Both the position numbers and the translations under genes were made by a program. A stretch of 64,000 bases of DNA from Symbiodinium natans (taxonomy: Eukaryota > Sar > Dinophyceae > Suessiales > Symbiodiniaceae). The notes under the pieces were generated by a model, which did not search any database, was not told where the DNA came from, and saw only the letters and a list, made by a program, of their open reading frames with translations. The stretch is taken from assembly GCA_905221605.1 (NCBI GenBank), contig CAJNDS010000599.1:31001-95000 (forward strand). Reading direction: 5' to 3'. Positions 31,680 through 39,386 of the stretch are shown here, one piece after another. Every line of letters starts with the position of its first letter. Position 1 is the first letter of the stretch.

Positions 31680-34600
31680 TACATACACGTACATATAGAC
31701 ACACACATAGAAATGTATGCATAAATATAATACACAGTTTGATTATAAATGAATAAATATAGACATATATATATATATGTATTTGTTGATATTCATATGC
31801 ACGAATATGCGTAATATGCTTATAAGCGTTTTTTGAAAAGGTACTATATACATATGTATATGTATATAGAACATTATGTATATGTACTAGACCAAACAAC
31901 TGTTTGTGTATGTGCCTATCTGATCGTCTCACTCTTTTCAAAAAGCAAGTTGCAAGGCATCTCAGGCACTGGCTCTGGTCACTTTTTTGATGGTATCTTC
32001 ATATAATCCCTGTATATGCTTAGACTTACCAATATCTTCTTTACCAAAGAATCCTTGAACCATTTTCATATACTACCGGAAGAGCATTCTACTTCAGAAG
32101 AGGCACACCTGTCTTGGTCACAAGCACGCTTCCATGCACGACCGCGATGCTCCGCGTTTGGGGGATCTCTGGTGAAGAGCTCGCCTCCTTGAGCTCGGAG
32201 GACCCCCTAAACCCTAAACCCTAAACCCTAAACCCTAAACCCTAAACCCTAAACCCTAAACCCTAAACCCTAAACCCTAAACCCTAAACCCTAAACCCTA
32301 AACCCTAAACCCTAAACCCTAAACCATGGAGGACCTGCGAGACATTGCTGCCCTGAAGCTCCACTTGCGGAAGTTGCATGGCTTTCCCATATGCCTCCAA
32401 GAGCTCCTACATGGCAGCACCTTAGAAATTCTTGGGAACGATGTATATTTTTTTGGTACTATACATAATTCCTCAGAATTTGCTAAAATTGCATTTTTTG
32501 CTGGATATATACTTCCTCAGAAACAGCTAAAATTAGATGTTTTTTTTTTGTGGGGTTCCAAGTTCAGTCAGTCTAGGCACCAGGCTGGAGGATGCCAGGA
32601 TGCTGAGCTCATCGGAGTTGCAGCTGCTGCTGAAGAAGACCCTTACTGGCTCAAAACCCAACTTTTCAACTTTTGGGGCTTCTCATAAGGTAGCTTATTC
32701 TGAAAGTTTCAGCTTTTATTTCCTTGACTTTTTGGGCCAGTCAGGACCTCCTTGGGGCAAGAAGAGGCGCAGAAGGAGCTGCTGTATGCGGGCTCCAATG
32801 GCCTGGTTGAGGTTACCCGCTTCCTTTTGCAAGCTGGGGCTGCCAAGGATGCGACGGACGGTCTTCGAACGACAGCCCTCATGTCCCTTTGTGGTGCTTT
32901 ATTGGGTTTCTTAGTAAGGCAGCTAAAAATTAAATTTTATAGCTACCCTGGTAAGTGCAGCCAAGGTCCGCATGTGGAAGAGGTCACACTGAGGTAGCAG
33001 GTTTGCTGGTGGAAGCGGGTGCTGCCAAGAACTTGGCAGACGCCTTTGGCCGAACAGCTCTCATGCTGGCATGCCACAGTGGTCATGTGGGAGTGTCACG
33101 CCTGCTGGTAGAAGCTGGCGCTGCCATTGACTTGAGGGACGGCGAGGGACGGACAGCTCTCATCTGGGCATGTGACAAGGGCCACCCAGAGTGTGTACGC
33201 TTGCTCGTGGAAGCTGGTGCTGACAAGGAAATCGCAACCACAAATGGCCGGATCTGGACGGCTCTCTTGTGGGCTTGTGATAAGGGCCACATGGAGATTT
33301 CTAACTTCCTGCTGAAAGCTGGTGCCGACAAGGACTTTCAAGACCATGATGGATGGACAGCACTCATGCGTGCATGCAACAATGGCCACGCAGAGATTTC
33401 ACGCTTGTTGGTCGAAACTGGCGCCGACAAGGAATTGACAACACAAAGCAAGGGCTGGACGGCTCTGATGTGCACGTGTTGGCAGGGACATGCGGAGATT
33501 GCGCGAGTGCTGACGGCATCCGGCGCTGACAAGAACGTGCGGGATGTTGATGGATGGACAGCCCTCATGTGCGCATGCCATAACGGTTATGTTGAGATTG
33601 CACGCACGCTTGTGGAAGCCGGTGCCGACACGGAGTTGACAACATGCAAAGGCTGGACGGCTCTGATGTGCTCGTGTTGGCGTGGCCATGTGGGTGTTGC
33701 ACGTGTTTTGATGGAAGCCTGCGCTGACACGGACGTGCAAGATGTTGAAGGATGGACGGCTCTCTTGTGTACCTGTCACAATGGTCGTGACGAGATTGCG
33801 CGGTTACTTGTGGCAGCTGGTGCCAACAAGGACTTGGCAACGCAAAAAGGCTGGACGGCTCTCATGTGCATGTGTTGGTGTGGACACTTGGCGAACGCGC
33901 GCTTGCTAATGGAAGCTGGTGTTGATAAAGACTTGAGAGACAATTGTGGCAACACGGCTGTCATGTGGGCCTGTGAAAGGGGCCACGTCGAGATCGCACG
34001 CTTGCTGGTAGAAGCCAATACCGACAAGGACTTGGCCGCCACAAAGGAGCCATGCTGGACGGCTCTCTGCATGTGTTGGCGTGGCCATCTGGCGCTTGCA
34101 CGCTCTCTTGCTTGTAAAACCTGCTCACATGGGCTTATAAAGATGGCTCCGCAGCTGCACTGAAGGGCATGTGAGATGGGTCACGTTGAGATTGCTTGCT
34201 GGAAGAAGCTGGTGCACACACGGACTTGACAACCGGTATACTGGTTCTTGGCATGTGACACAGCCGCGTCGAGATCGTGCGCATTCTAGTGGAAGCCGGT
34301 GCTGACACGGACTTGCACCTGAAAACAACTCCCCCCCCCCCCCCCCCCAAACCTCCTCAAGTCTCCTCCCCAAGACAAAAAAAATCCGGACTCCAGGTAG
34401 CCCGGAGTAGGTGCTTTTAGAGACCCCTCGACCCCGAAGTAGGCGGAATCTAGAGTTGAGGGTTTAGACTTTGGGGGACATAGAGTTGAGGCTTAGGGTC
34501 TGGGGTTTAGGGTGTGGGGTTTAGGGTTTAGGGTTTAGGGTTTAGGGTTTAGGGTTTAGGGTTTAGGGTTTAGGGTTTAGGGTTTAGGGTTTAGGGTTTG

Positions 34601-37600
34601 TTGTACAACCCCTAGAATCCCTAAGCCCTAAAGAAGACGTGGACTCCAAAGTGTTGAATCCACAGTGTTCCGGGTTGCAGTTGTTTGGGCTTTTCGGGTT
34701 TAGGGTCAAAGTCGTAGTGGCGGACGCCCAAAGCCCTGCCCAAGTCCGAAACCTTGAGGCCAGCCTGGGTTCCTTTGACGCTGCCCCCGCGCTACCCGAG
34801 GCTCCAACACCCCACTCAGGGAATGAGGGTTCAGGTTTAGGGCCTTTTGAGATCCCCAAATAGACCCCAAACAGTAGGAGCCCCCTTATATAATAAGCAC
34901 CCCAAATAAGGCACCCCTCAATTTCGGAAACCAAGCAATATGATGAACCACAACCAGATCTTCCAAAGCCCCTCAATTAAGGAACATACCCTAATTCACA
35001 ATAAAGATCCTTAGTACAAATTAAGGAATATTCCTGAACCCTAAACCCTAAACCCTAAACCCTAAACCCTAAAGAATTAAGGGGTTTTGCAAGTTCTGGG
35101 TGCAACCAAGGAACGTCAGCGAGTTCTGGATGTTCTTCGTTCTCAGCTTTCAGCTATTGGTGGGCTTCTCCGCCGGGCCGCCCAGAAATTTTAGCGTTCT
35201 TAAGGGCTTAGGGTTTAGGGTTTGGGGTTAGGACGGGAGGGGGGTGGGGGGGTTCAAGGGGTATGCAACCCCAGGTTCCCCAATAGTCCCCACTTCCCTA
35301 AGGTTCCCCAGGTACCTACCCCCCATGAACCCCCTCCCTGAAGAACCCTACAAAGAAACTTTCGATCAGGCTTTTGGGGGTTCGGGTTCAGGGTGGTTCG
35401 GCATGAGCATGTCACTTCTCGAGCGGTTTAGGGCTTAGGGTTTAGGCGTTAGGTCTTAGGGTTCAGAACCTACATTTTCCTTCCAGGATGGGTTAGGTTC
35501 CCTAGTATAAAAAAAGTCAGCAATCGATAGAAGAAATGCTAAACCCCTGAACCCCTAAACCCTATACCCTAAACCCTAAACCCTAAACCCTAAACCCTAA
35601 ACCCTAAACCCTAAACCCTAAACCCTAAACCCTAAACCCTAAACCCTAAACCCTAAACCCTAAACCCTAAACCCTAAACCCTACTAAACCGCACATTCTT
35701 GGATGGGTGTTGGGCTCGGGTCTCTGGGCTGAAACCATCAGCACCCAGCCCCTAACCCTAGCTTCTAAACTCCAACTCTTAGACGCCAAGCCTAAAGACT
35801 CGAAGTCCACAAGTCGGCTTTAGGGTTTAGGGTTTAGGGTTTAGGGTTTAGGGTTTAGGGTTTAGGGTTTAGGGTTTAGGGTTTAGGGTTTAGGGTTTAG
35901 GGTTTATGGGCGTTCGTCTTGGTGTTTTGGGATTAGGTCCAGGGGCCTGTGTTTGAGGATCTTGCGTTTGGGTGGGCTCCGGTTGGGGGTATTTGCGGAG
36001 CTTCAGCTGCAGTTGTTTCTTGGGGTGTAGGGCGTAACCCTAAACCCTAAACTTAAGGTTGTAGAGTAAACCGAAACCTTCCTTGTAGAACCTCCGTGTT
36101 TGCGGGGCCCCCCTAAACCCTAGACCCTAGACCCTAAACCCTAGGGTTTGGGGCAGCTGCGGATCCTATGTCAGCCTAGGGCCGGGTCTTGCAACCCCAA
36201 GTCAAGCCCAGTGGCAGCCACTTTGCGGTTTTAGGGCTTAGGGTTGAGGGTTTAGGGTTTGGGATTTAGGGTTTAGTGCCGAGGTGATGAAGGTCATCAT
36301 GGGCGTCTTCCTACAAGTGACCTTCTACGTCGCCTCCAACGACGACGTGATCATGATGAGCCAGAAAGAGAGGCGTGTTGGTGCACGGTGGCCCCTGGGT
36401 AAACGGTAACCCCTATATCCCATAGCTCGCAGTGGATATGGGGTTTCCCGAACTTAGGGGTACCTTATTGGGGTCCTTACTATAAGGGAATCTTACTATT
36501 TGGAGGTCCATTTTCGGTGTCCCCTATTGTCGTAAACCCCCATATGTGTGTTTATGCTTGCCAAAATATGTTTTTGGTATTTTTTTCTCTCATCAGTAGT
36601 AAGCCCAGAGAAGTATGCAACTAATATGTGACGTATCCCCTAAGCCCTAAACCCAGGCACAGACACCCCGCAGCCGTCCCCAAACCCTAAGCCCCAAACC
36701 CTAAACCCTACAGGGTTTAGGGTTTGGCGTGTTGCTTCGTCGCCATCCCAGGTTGCCCCTAAACCCTAAACCCTAAAGCATCCTTCCTCCCTTTTTCTTG
36801 GCTTGCAGGAGGCTCCCATGCTTCCATGACAGCCCTTTGAAAGGGGTTTCGGGCTCAGGGTTTAGGGTTTAGGGTTCAGGGTTTAGGGTTGAGGTTTGAG
36901 GGAACCAGGCGGCAGATGCGAATCGCCAAGGTTCGTTCCATTGGTCGCGAGCATGCCAGCGAAAGTCCCTAATATCTTTGTCATAGTTGGGTAACATTTT
37001 ACATTTTTAAGGGTACTTAAACACAATAAAGAATTGAATATAAATTTAAATTTTTAATGCTATCCCAACCATGAACTAGATATAGGGGCCTGAATAGTTA
37101 GACTAGGGGTTGAGGGGCCATTAGGGTACAGATATAAAGCAACCATAAGGGGATGCCATGTGTAGCTAGAGTCGGCACTCTGCCCCCACGGCGGCTTCAA
37201 GATTTTGAGTTCGAGGGTCGGAAGTTAGTTTTGCGCCCAATCTTGAAAGTTCACGGGGCGAAGTGTTTTCGGATGTTTTGGTGCATGCTAAGCTGCAAGA
37301 ACCTGAGACTCTTCGCTGGAAACCCCAAGGGCAAAGCCTTCATTTTGGTTATCCCTAGCCCTAAGCCCCAAATCCCCGGGGCGCCATGCCCAAAATCCTC
37401 AACCTCCCTACACTCCTAGCGAGTCTGTCAGCGTGGCCTCTCACGAGTCGGAGATCCCTTTTGCCTACCCTGAAACCCCAGGCTTCTCTAACCCCTGATA
37501 CCTTACCCGCCCAAAACCCTAACGTCCCTTAACCCCACTCAATCATGAGACGAGCAGGGCCCTGAAAGTTCACACGCAGAAGATGACAGAGCTGTTCGTG

Positions 37601-38597
37601 GCCGCAGATGAAAACGGCAACGGAAGGCTTGACCAGGCAGGGCCACGGGATGTGGGGTTCAAACCCGAAACCCTAAATCACAAAGAGTCTTCGACTATGT
37701 ATTTGCATAAGAACCCCCTAAAAAGGAAAGATGGCCATCCTTATATTGCATTGAGAAGGAAGGATATTTCTATTTTACTGTCCAGATTTTGTTTTTGTGC
37801 TTCAAACACGCGAGTCCGTAAACCCCAAACCGTTTAGGCTTTAAGCTTATAGCTGCTGGGGGGCTTGGGGCGTGCGGCCAGGTTGCATAATTATGATAGC
37901 AAGCCTTAACACGGCCTTTGGGATTGACTGACCTGAACTTTCTTAGACCCTATCCACGCTAAACACTCAAATCTTTCCTGATGCTACGATTCTGATGTTG
38001 GATGGATTCGTGAATGGAGCTGCCTCCCCAAAAGCTGTGCGTGTTGTAAGTTGTGGGTTGTGTATCGGGTCCTCCACCGCCTTGCACATCCCAGAATCCT
38101 CTCTGAAGACTGACTTTGCCCTAAGCCCTAAACCCTAAACCCTAAACCCCAAACCCCAAACCCTAAACCCTAAACCCTAAACCCTAAACCCTAAACCCTA
38201 AACCCTAAACCCTAAACCCTAAACCCTAAACCCCCAACCTGGAGACCCTGGGCTGGTGCAGGGCCATCCCACAGCAGAATTTGGGGCTCTAGGGGTTTGG
38301 GGCTTTAGGTCTTTGGGGGCCCAGGGTTCTTGGCTTTAGGATTTGGGAACCCTGAACCCCAAACCCCCAACCCCCAAACCCCCAACCCCCAAGCCCCAAA
38401 CCCCAAACCCTAAACCCTAAACCCTAAACCCTAAACCCTAAACCCTAAACCCTAAACCCTAAACCCTAAACCCTAAACCCTAAACCCTCAGGAAGAGTTT
38501 GAGACCATCCTCAGCGACCCCACCTGCATCGCCTGGCTCTCGGCGATGGGCTTCGAGGCTTCCATGCTCTCGGGCCAGGACCCGGGCCCCACCTGCG
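19063..38597 (+). CDS. Voltage-gated cation channel with EF-hand (multi-exon, ends unresolved)
   Basis: A one-domain (six-segment) voltage-gated cation channel of the Ca/Na type common in protists, followed by a C-terminal EF-hand; it would sit in a membrane and pass cations on depolarisation. About 16 exons were recognised by eye and join mostly in frame. S1 19063-19140, 19799-19885, S2 21019-21087, 21855-21926, S3 22585-22661, S4 25304-25327, 25745-25778, S5 26119-26195, 28311-28397, 30145-30181, pore 30561-30657, S6 35111-35171 and 36284-36372, EF-hand 37558-37636 and 38492-38597. Donors are GT, GC or GA; acceptors are AG. Nearly every intron holds telomere-type arrays, and the pore/S6 intron holds a whole ankyrin gene. 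One exon seems to be missing after S5, and the N-terminus and C-terminus were not found. Family assignment is strong; several exon edges were chosen to keep frame and family length. Confidence 0.82.
19575..19650. repeat. CCCTAAA array inside channel intron 1
   Basis: Degenerate CCCTCAA/CCCTAAA units in the 658-nt intron between the S1 exon and the next. The rest of the intron is unique. Confidence 0.8.
19799..19885 (+). CDS. Channel exon: S1-S2 loop
   Basis: Twenty-nine codons, VQYRGLDVGFYVGHHSVKRP then ANDSRPCIE. Acceptor TACAG; donor GAG|GTTTAGGG, where the array itself provides GT. The QYRG motif after S1 is familiar from dinoflagellate channels. Confidence 0.8.
19980..20012. repeat. T-tract and G-tract
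   Basis: Adjacent runs of T (19989-20000) and G (20001-20012) inside the channel intron. A second G-rich run is at 20145-20172. Confidence 0.8.
20320..20992. repeat. Telomere-type arrays inside channel intron 2
   Basis: Blocks at about 20320-20460 (mixed CCCTAAA/CCCCAAA), 20575-20690 (CCCTAAG) and 20800-20990 (about 19 units of CCCCAAA, then CCCTAAA). A diverged M4 element lies at 20733-20780. Confidence 0.9.
21019..21087 (+). CDS. Channel exon: S2
   Basis: Twenty-three codons, EIWPGAEDAFYGFELFFGVL then FSL. Acceptor GCCCAG; donor CTG|GACACT (GA) keeps phase 0 and the usual S2 length. Confidence 0.85.
21117..21510. repeat. CCCTAAA arrays inside channel intron 3
   Basis: Pure CCCTAAA at 21117-21255 (about 19 units) and a mixed CCCTAAA/CCCCAAA block at 21320-21510. 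An opposite-orientation TTTAGGG block is at 21633-21712. Confidence 0.92.
21855..21926 (+). CDS. Channel exon: S2-S3
   Basis: Twenty-four codons, EIFFKLLATDYRFFLDIWNL then LEPL. Acceptor AACCAG; donor TTG|GTTCAGGGTTTAGGG, the start of an array. The WN-L pattern leads into S3. Confidence 0.87.
22057..22330. repeat. CCCTAAA array flanked by a 14-nt duplication, then TTTAGGG block
   Basis: Pure CCCTAAA block (22057-22195). TGGTTCATGGGGTC occurs on both sides (about 22039-22052 and 22211-22224), as expected of a target-site duplication or of duplication across the array. A TTTAGGG block follows at 22268-22330. Both lie in channel intron 4. Confidence 0.85.
22585..22661 (+). CDS. Channel exon: S3
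   Basis: Reads DFAVVLAWFIDTLAAGVFPV, then SWPAK, an S3 helix and the start of the S3-S4 link. Acceptor GCCAG. A GC donor (ACA|GCCGG) gives phase 2, which fits the S4 exon. Sequence to 22680 stays open, so the exact end is uncertain. Confidence 0.8.
23345..23455. repeat. TTAGGGTG 8-mer array
   Basis: About twelve units of an 8-nt variant (GTTAGGGT), ending in TTTAGGG. Confidence 0.88.
23625..24330. repeat. GACCCAAGTG minisatellite, interrupted by TTTAGGG
   Basis: Degenerate 8-12 nt units around CCCAAGTG (for example GACCCAAGTGTCCCAAGTG) over about 700 nt. A pure TTTAGGG array (23857-23965) sits in the middle, so the array seems to have been inserted into or expanded within the minisatellite. 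Overlapping open frames on both strands are by-products. Confidence 0.75.
25304..25327 (+). CDS. Channel exon: S4 voltage sensor
   Basis: A 24-nt exon. With flanking bases it reads Q/FRMLRLV/R, with Arg at every third position as in S4. Acceptor CTGAG; donor GTGAG|GAGCCG (GA). The next exon completes the Arg codon. This is the only solution I found that gives the usual continuation LVR-TIQGFDSLY. Confidence 0.7.
25540..25686. repeat. Three-copy tandem repeat
   Basis: Three copies of a 50-60 nt unit containing GGGTTTTACAGGGCTTTATGG, with GTCTTACAGGTCT and GGGTATGTCTT, in the intron between the S4 exon and the next one. Confidence 0.75.
25745..25778 (+). CDS. Channel exon: S4-S5 linker
   Basis: A 34-nt exon reading TIQGFDSLYAG, the usual S4-S5 linker. 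Acceptor TCCAG; a GA donor (GGG|GACCCAG) fits phase 0. Confidence 0.7.
26041..26067. repeat. C-tract
   Basis: About 27 uninterrupted C in the channel intron, followed directly by CCCTAAA units. Confidence 0.9.
26119..26195 (+). CDS. Channel exon: S5
   Basis: Reads VMITSIKGSIAALFWSVILP, then LSLQ, an S5 helix. Acceptor GCAAG. An AG|GA donor (GGGAG|GAATCG) is likely. The second half of S5 was not found, so one small exon may be missing before 28311. Confidence 0.78.
26203..27345. repeat. Telomere-type arrays inside channel intron
   Basis: Blocks at 26203-26458 (CCCTAAA with CCCTGAA runs), 26573-26725 (CCCTAAA), 26790-26905 (TTTAGGG), 27050-27190 (9-nt CCCTGTAAA units) and 27297-27345. The spacers hold no supported exon. 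Confidence 0.9.
27773..27815. repeat. CT microsatellite
   Basis: About 20 CT dinucleotides with one interruption. Confidence 0.95.
28311..28397 (+). CDS. Channel exon: S5-pore linker
   Basis: Twenty-nine codons, CISDGLTSSRTMVENYIRSE then DQETPTLRG. Acceptor GCACAG; likely GA donor (GGT|GATCCGG) next to a TTTAGGG-like block. Position and content fit the extracellular loop before the pore. Confidence 0.65.
28781..28908. mobile_element. Inverted-repeat element M2, copy 1
   Basis: Ends are imperfect inverted repeats (TTAGGATAAGTTGCATGG against CATGTAACTAGCCTAA). It shares GGTCCCTTACC and TATGGGGCCC with the element at 42786. Confidence 0.65.
29009..29236. repeat. C-tract and direct repeat
   Basis: About 31 C at 29009-29039. 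The following sequence CTGTGGTGTGGTTGGGGGTT then GGTTTTAGGG is repeated after a shorter C-tract at 29201, so a 40-nt C-tract-plus-flank unit is present twice, separated by TTTAGGG/TTTTAGGG arrays (29060-29170). Confidence 0.8.
29632..30112. repeat. Longest CCCTAAA array
   Basis: About 480 nt, nearly pure CCCTAAA from 29756 onward, directly upstream of a channel exon. Edges are degenerate CCCTAAG. Confidence 0.95.
30145..30181 (+). CDS. Channel exon: pre-pore
   Basis: Reads ELERRMAVYLYF plus the first base of a Gly codon. Acceptor CATGAG; a GC donor (TTCG|GCCACGG) lets the Gly codon complete as GGC in the next exon, giving YFG-TFSRAML, the familiar pre-pore motif. Confidence 0.75.
30207..30340. 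repeat. TTTAGGG array in the pre-pore intron
   Basis: Block within the 379-nt intron between two phase-matched channel exons. Confidence 0.9.
30561..30657 (+). CDS. Channel exon: pore
   Basis: Reads TFSRAMLSLFEMTLANWAPP, then SRALTERLRRH. The EMTLANW segment is the pore/filter region of this family. Acceptor TTCCCAG; donor CAT|GTGAGT. Confidence 0.88.
31426..31538 (-). CDS. Possible minus-strand terminal exon
   Basis: On the minus strand after CATATACAG: FAVVNNLHDAWFNIAAADAT, then VWQGIVQNTLTLDEQV, then TGA. It looks like real protein and would be the only minus-strand exon in the window. Unrecognised; the 5' part beyond it is microsatellite. Confidence 0.35.
31552..31705. repeat. CACATA/CACATG microsatellite
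   Basis: GA, then CACATA and CACATG hexamer runs. The surrounding 31700-31880 is AT-rich. Open frames on both strands here (Cys/Met/Val-rich, His/Thr-rich) are repeat artefacts. Confidence 0.92.
32147..34163 (+). CDS. Ankyrin-repeat protein with ubiquitin-like N-terminus
   Basis: Starts MLRVWGISGEELASLSSE (exon 1, 32147-32200), then DLRDIAALKLHLRKLHGFPI (from 32332), a start I know from dinoflagellate ubiquitin-like/ankyrin proteins. Further pieces: about 32595-32645 (DARMLSSSELQLLLKKTL), about 32756-32893 (EEAQKELLYAGSNGLVEVTR then FLLQAGAAKDA) and a long exon from about 32961 to TGA 34163 with about a dozen ankyrin repeats (GWTALMCACHNGYVEIARTL type). Likely a scaffold for protein binding in the cytosol. 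Intron 1 is a CCCTAAA array; introns 2-4 are short and AT-rich with unresolved borders. The gene lies wholly in a channel intron, same strand. Confidence 0.85.
32197..32334. repeat. CCCTAAA array forming ankyrin intron 1, with 7-nt duplication
   Basis: A pure CCCTAAA block flanked by GGAGGAC at 32197-32203 and 32328-32334. Taking the intron as 32201-32331 (GAG|GACCCC ... ATGGAG|GAC, a GA-AG intron) restores SLSSE-DLRDI in frame with one copy of the duplicated site. Confidence 0.8.
34164..34322 (+). pseudogene. Decayed ankyrin repeats
   Basis: After the stop, pieces of about two more ankyrin repeats are visible in shifting frames (GHVEIA, VEAGADTDL-like), ending in a C-tract at 34330-34348. 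The protein was probably longer once, or an intron remains unseen. Confidence 0.55.
34500..34600. repeat. TTTAGGG array
   Basis: About 13 units in the pore-S6 intron, right of the nested gene. Confidence 0.92.
34850..34936. mobile_element. Family M3 element copy
   Basis: ATCCCCAAATAGACCCCAAA, then CAGTAGGAGCCCCC and AATTTCGGAAACC, as in the other M3 copies. Confidence 0.65.
35111..35171 (+). CDS. Channel exon: S6 first half
   Basis: Reads NVSEFWMFFVLSFQLLVGFS. Acceptor ACCAAG; a GC donor (TCC|GCCGGG) keeps the usual 7-residue distance to the next GVF motif. Confidence 0.82.
35550..35905. repeat. CCCTAAA then TTTAGGG arrays
   Basis: Opposite-orientation blocks (35550-35690 and 35820-35905) in one channel intron. 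Confidence 0.92.
36284..36372 (+). CDS. Channel exon: S6 second half
   Basis: Reads VMKVIMGVFLQVTFYVASND, then DVIMMSQKE plus two bases. The GVFLQ...SQKER pattern is typical of dinoflagellate channels of this class. Acceptor CCGAG; donor AG|GCGTG (GC), phase 2. Confidence 0.87.
36437..36510. mobile_element. Family M3 element copy, inverted
   Basis: The reverse complement matches the M3 consensus (CCAAATAGTAAGATTCCCTT, then GGTACCCCTAAGTTCGGG). Confidence 0.65.
36976..37090. mobile_element. Family M6 element, copy 1
   Basis: Begins CTTTGTCATAGTTGGGTAAC, then AAGGGTACTTAAAC, and ends TATCCCAACCATGAACTAGAT. Other copies are at 49352 and (truncated) 41298. No inverted ends seen. Confidence 0.65.
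37095..37557. other. Rest of channel intron, possible exon
   Basis: An open + frame (37153-37419) includes RRLQDFEFEGRKLVLRPILK and looks partly protein-like, but the flanking channel exons join without it. Confidence 0.35.
37558..37636 (+). CDS. Channel exon: EF-hand loop
   Basis: Reads ALKVHTQKMTELFVAADENG, then NGRLDQ. Acceptor GAGCAG; donor CAG|GCAGGG (GC). Joined to the next exon it gives DENGNGRLDQEEF, a regular 12-residue EF-hand calcium loop. Confidence 0.87.
38120..38491. repeat. CCCTAAA arrays in EF-hand intron
   Basis: Two blocks (38120-38235 and about 38340-38488). The last unit changes to CCCTCAG and forms the acceptor of the following exon. Confidence 0.92.
38492..38597 (+). 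CDS. Channel exon: after the EF-hand
   Basis: Reads EEFETILSDPTCIAWLSAMG, then FEASMLSGQDPGPTC. Acceptor CCCTCAG at the end of one array, donor GTTTAGGG at the start of another: both splice sites lie in telomere-type repeat. Later exons (often a second EF-hand) were not found. Confidence 0.85.
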
Positions 38598-39330
38598 GTT
38601 TAGGGTTTAGGGTTTAGGGTTTAGGGTTTAGGGTTTAGAGTTTAGGGTTTAGGGTTTAGGGTTTAGGGTTGAGGGTTGAGGGTTTAGGGTTTGGGGTTTG
38701 GGGTTTGGGGTTTGGGGTTTGGGGTTTAGGGCTTTTAGGGGTTTTAGGGGTTTTAGGGTTTTTAGGGTCCTTAGGGCTTTTTAGGGTTTGGGGCTTTTGG
38801 GGCTTTTAGGGCTTTTAGGGTTTAGGGCGTTTAGGGCTTTTAGGTTTTTTCGGTGCTTTAGGGTTTAGCGGCTTTTAGGGTTTAGGGGCTTTTAGGGTTT
38901 TCAGGGTTCTTAGGGTTTTTAGGGTTTTTATGGGTTTTTATGGGTTTTTAGGGCTTTTCGAGTTTTCAGGGCTTTTAGGGTTTAGGGTTTGCAGGGTTTG
39001 CAGGGTTTTCAGGGTTTTCAGGGTTTTCAGGGTTTTCAGGGTTTTCAGGGTTTTTAGGGTTTTTAGGGTTTTTAGGGTTTTGAGGGGTGTTAGGGGTTTT
39101 TAGGGTTTTTCAAGTCTTCAGAGTTTTGCGGTTTTGGTGTTTTTAGGGGTGTTAGGGTTCTTAGTGTTTTTAGGCTTTTAGGGTTTTTAGGGTTTCCTGG
39201 GTTCTTCGGGTTTTTAGGGCTTTTAGGGTTTTCAGGGTCTAGGGTTTAGGGTCTAGGCTCTTTAGGATTTAGGGTGTAGGGTTTGGGGTTTGTGGTGTAG
39301 TGTTTAGGGTTTACGGTTTAGGGCGTGTCG
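38598..39330. repeat. Long TTTAGGG array grading into variants
   Basis: Starts as TTTAGGG, then TTTGGGG (38690-38730), then longer units such as TTTTAGGG and TTTTCAGGG (38990-39060). A T-tract follows at 39339-39359 and a G-tract at 39376-39386. Confidence 0.9.
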
Positions 39331-39386
39331 TTGTTGGTTTTTTTTTTTTTTTTTTTTTTGTAGGGGGTGGCGGGCGGGGGGGGGGA

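Larger units (their letters stand above)
30658..35110. other. Channel intron between pore and S6 (4.45 kb)
   Basis: Phase 2 on the left, one base on the right, giving an intact Met codon (RRHM-NVSEF). Inside lie telomere-type blocks, a CA-rich microsatellite, a possible minus-strand exon and a complete + strand ankyrin gene (32147-34163). Confidence 0.7.

Noticed and set aside
31432-31941. Long Cys/Met/Val-rich or His/Thr-rich ORFs on both strands.
   Set aside because: Produced by CACATA/CACATG microsatellite; only 31426-31538 on the minus strand looks protein-like.
33083-34088. Several minus-strand ORFs of 60-126 codons.
   Set aside because: Antisense shadows of the ankyrin exon, open because of its repeat structure.
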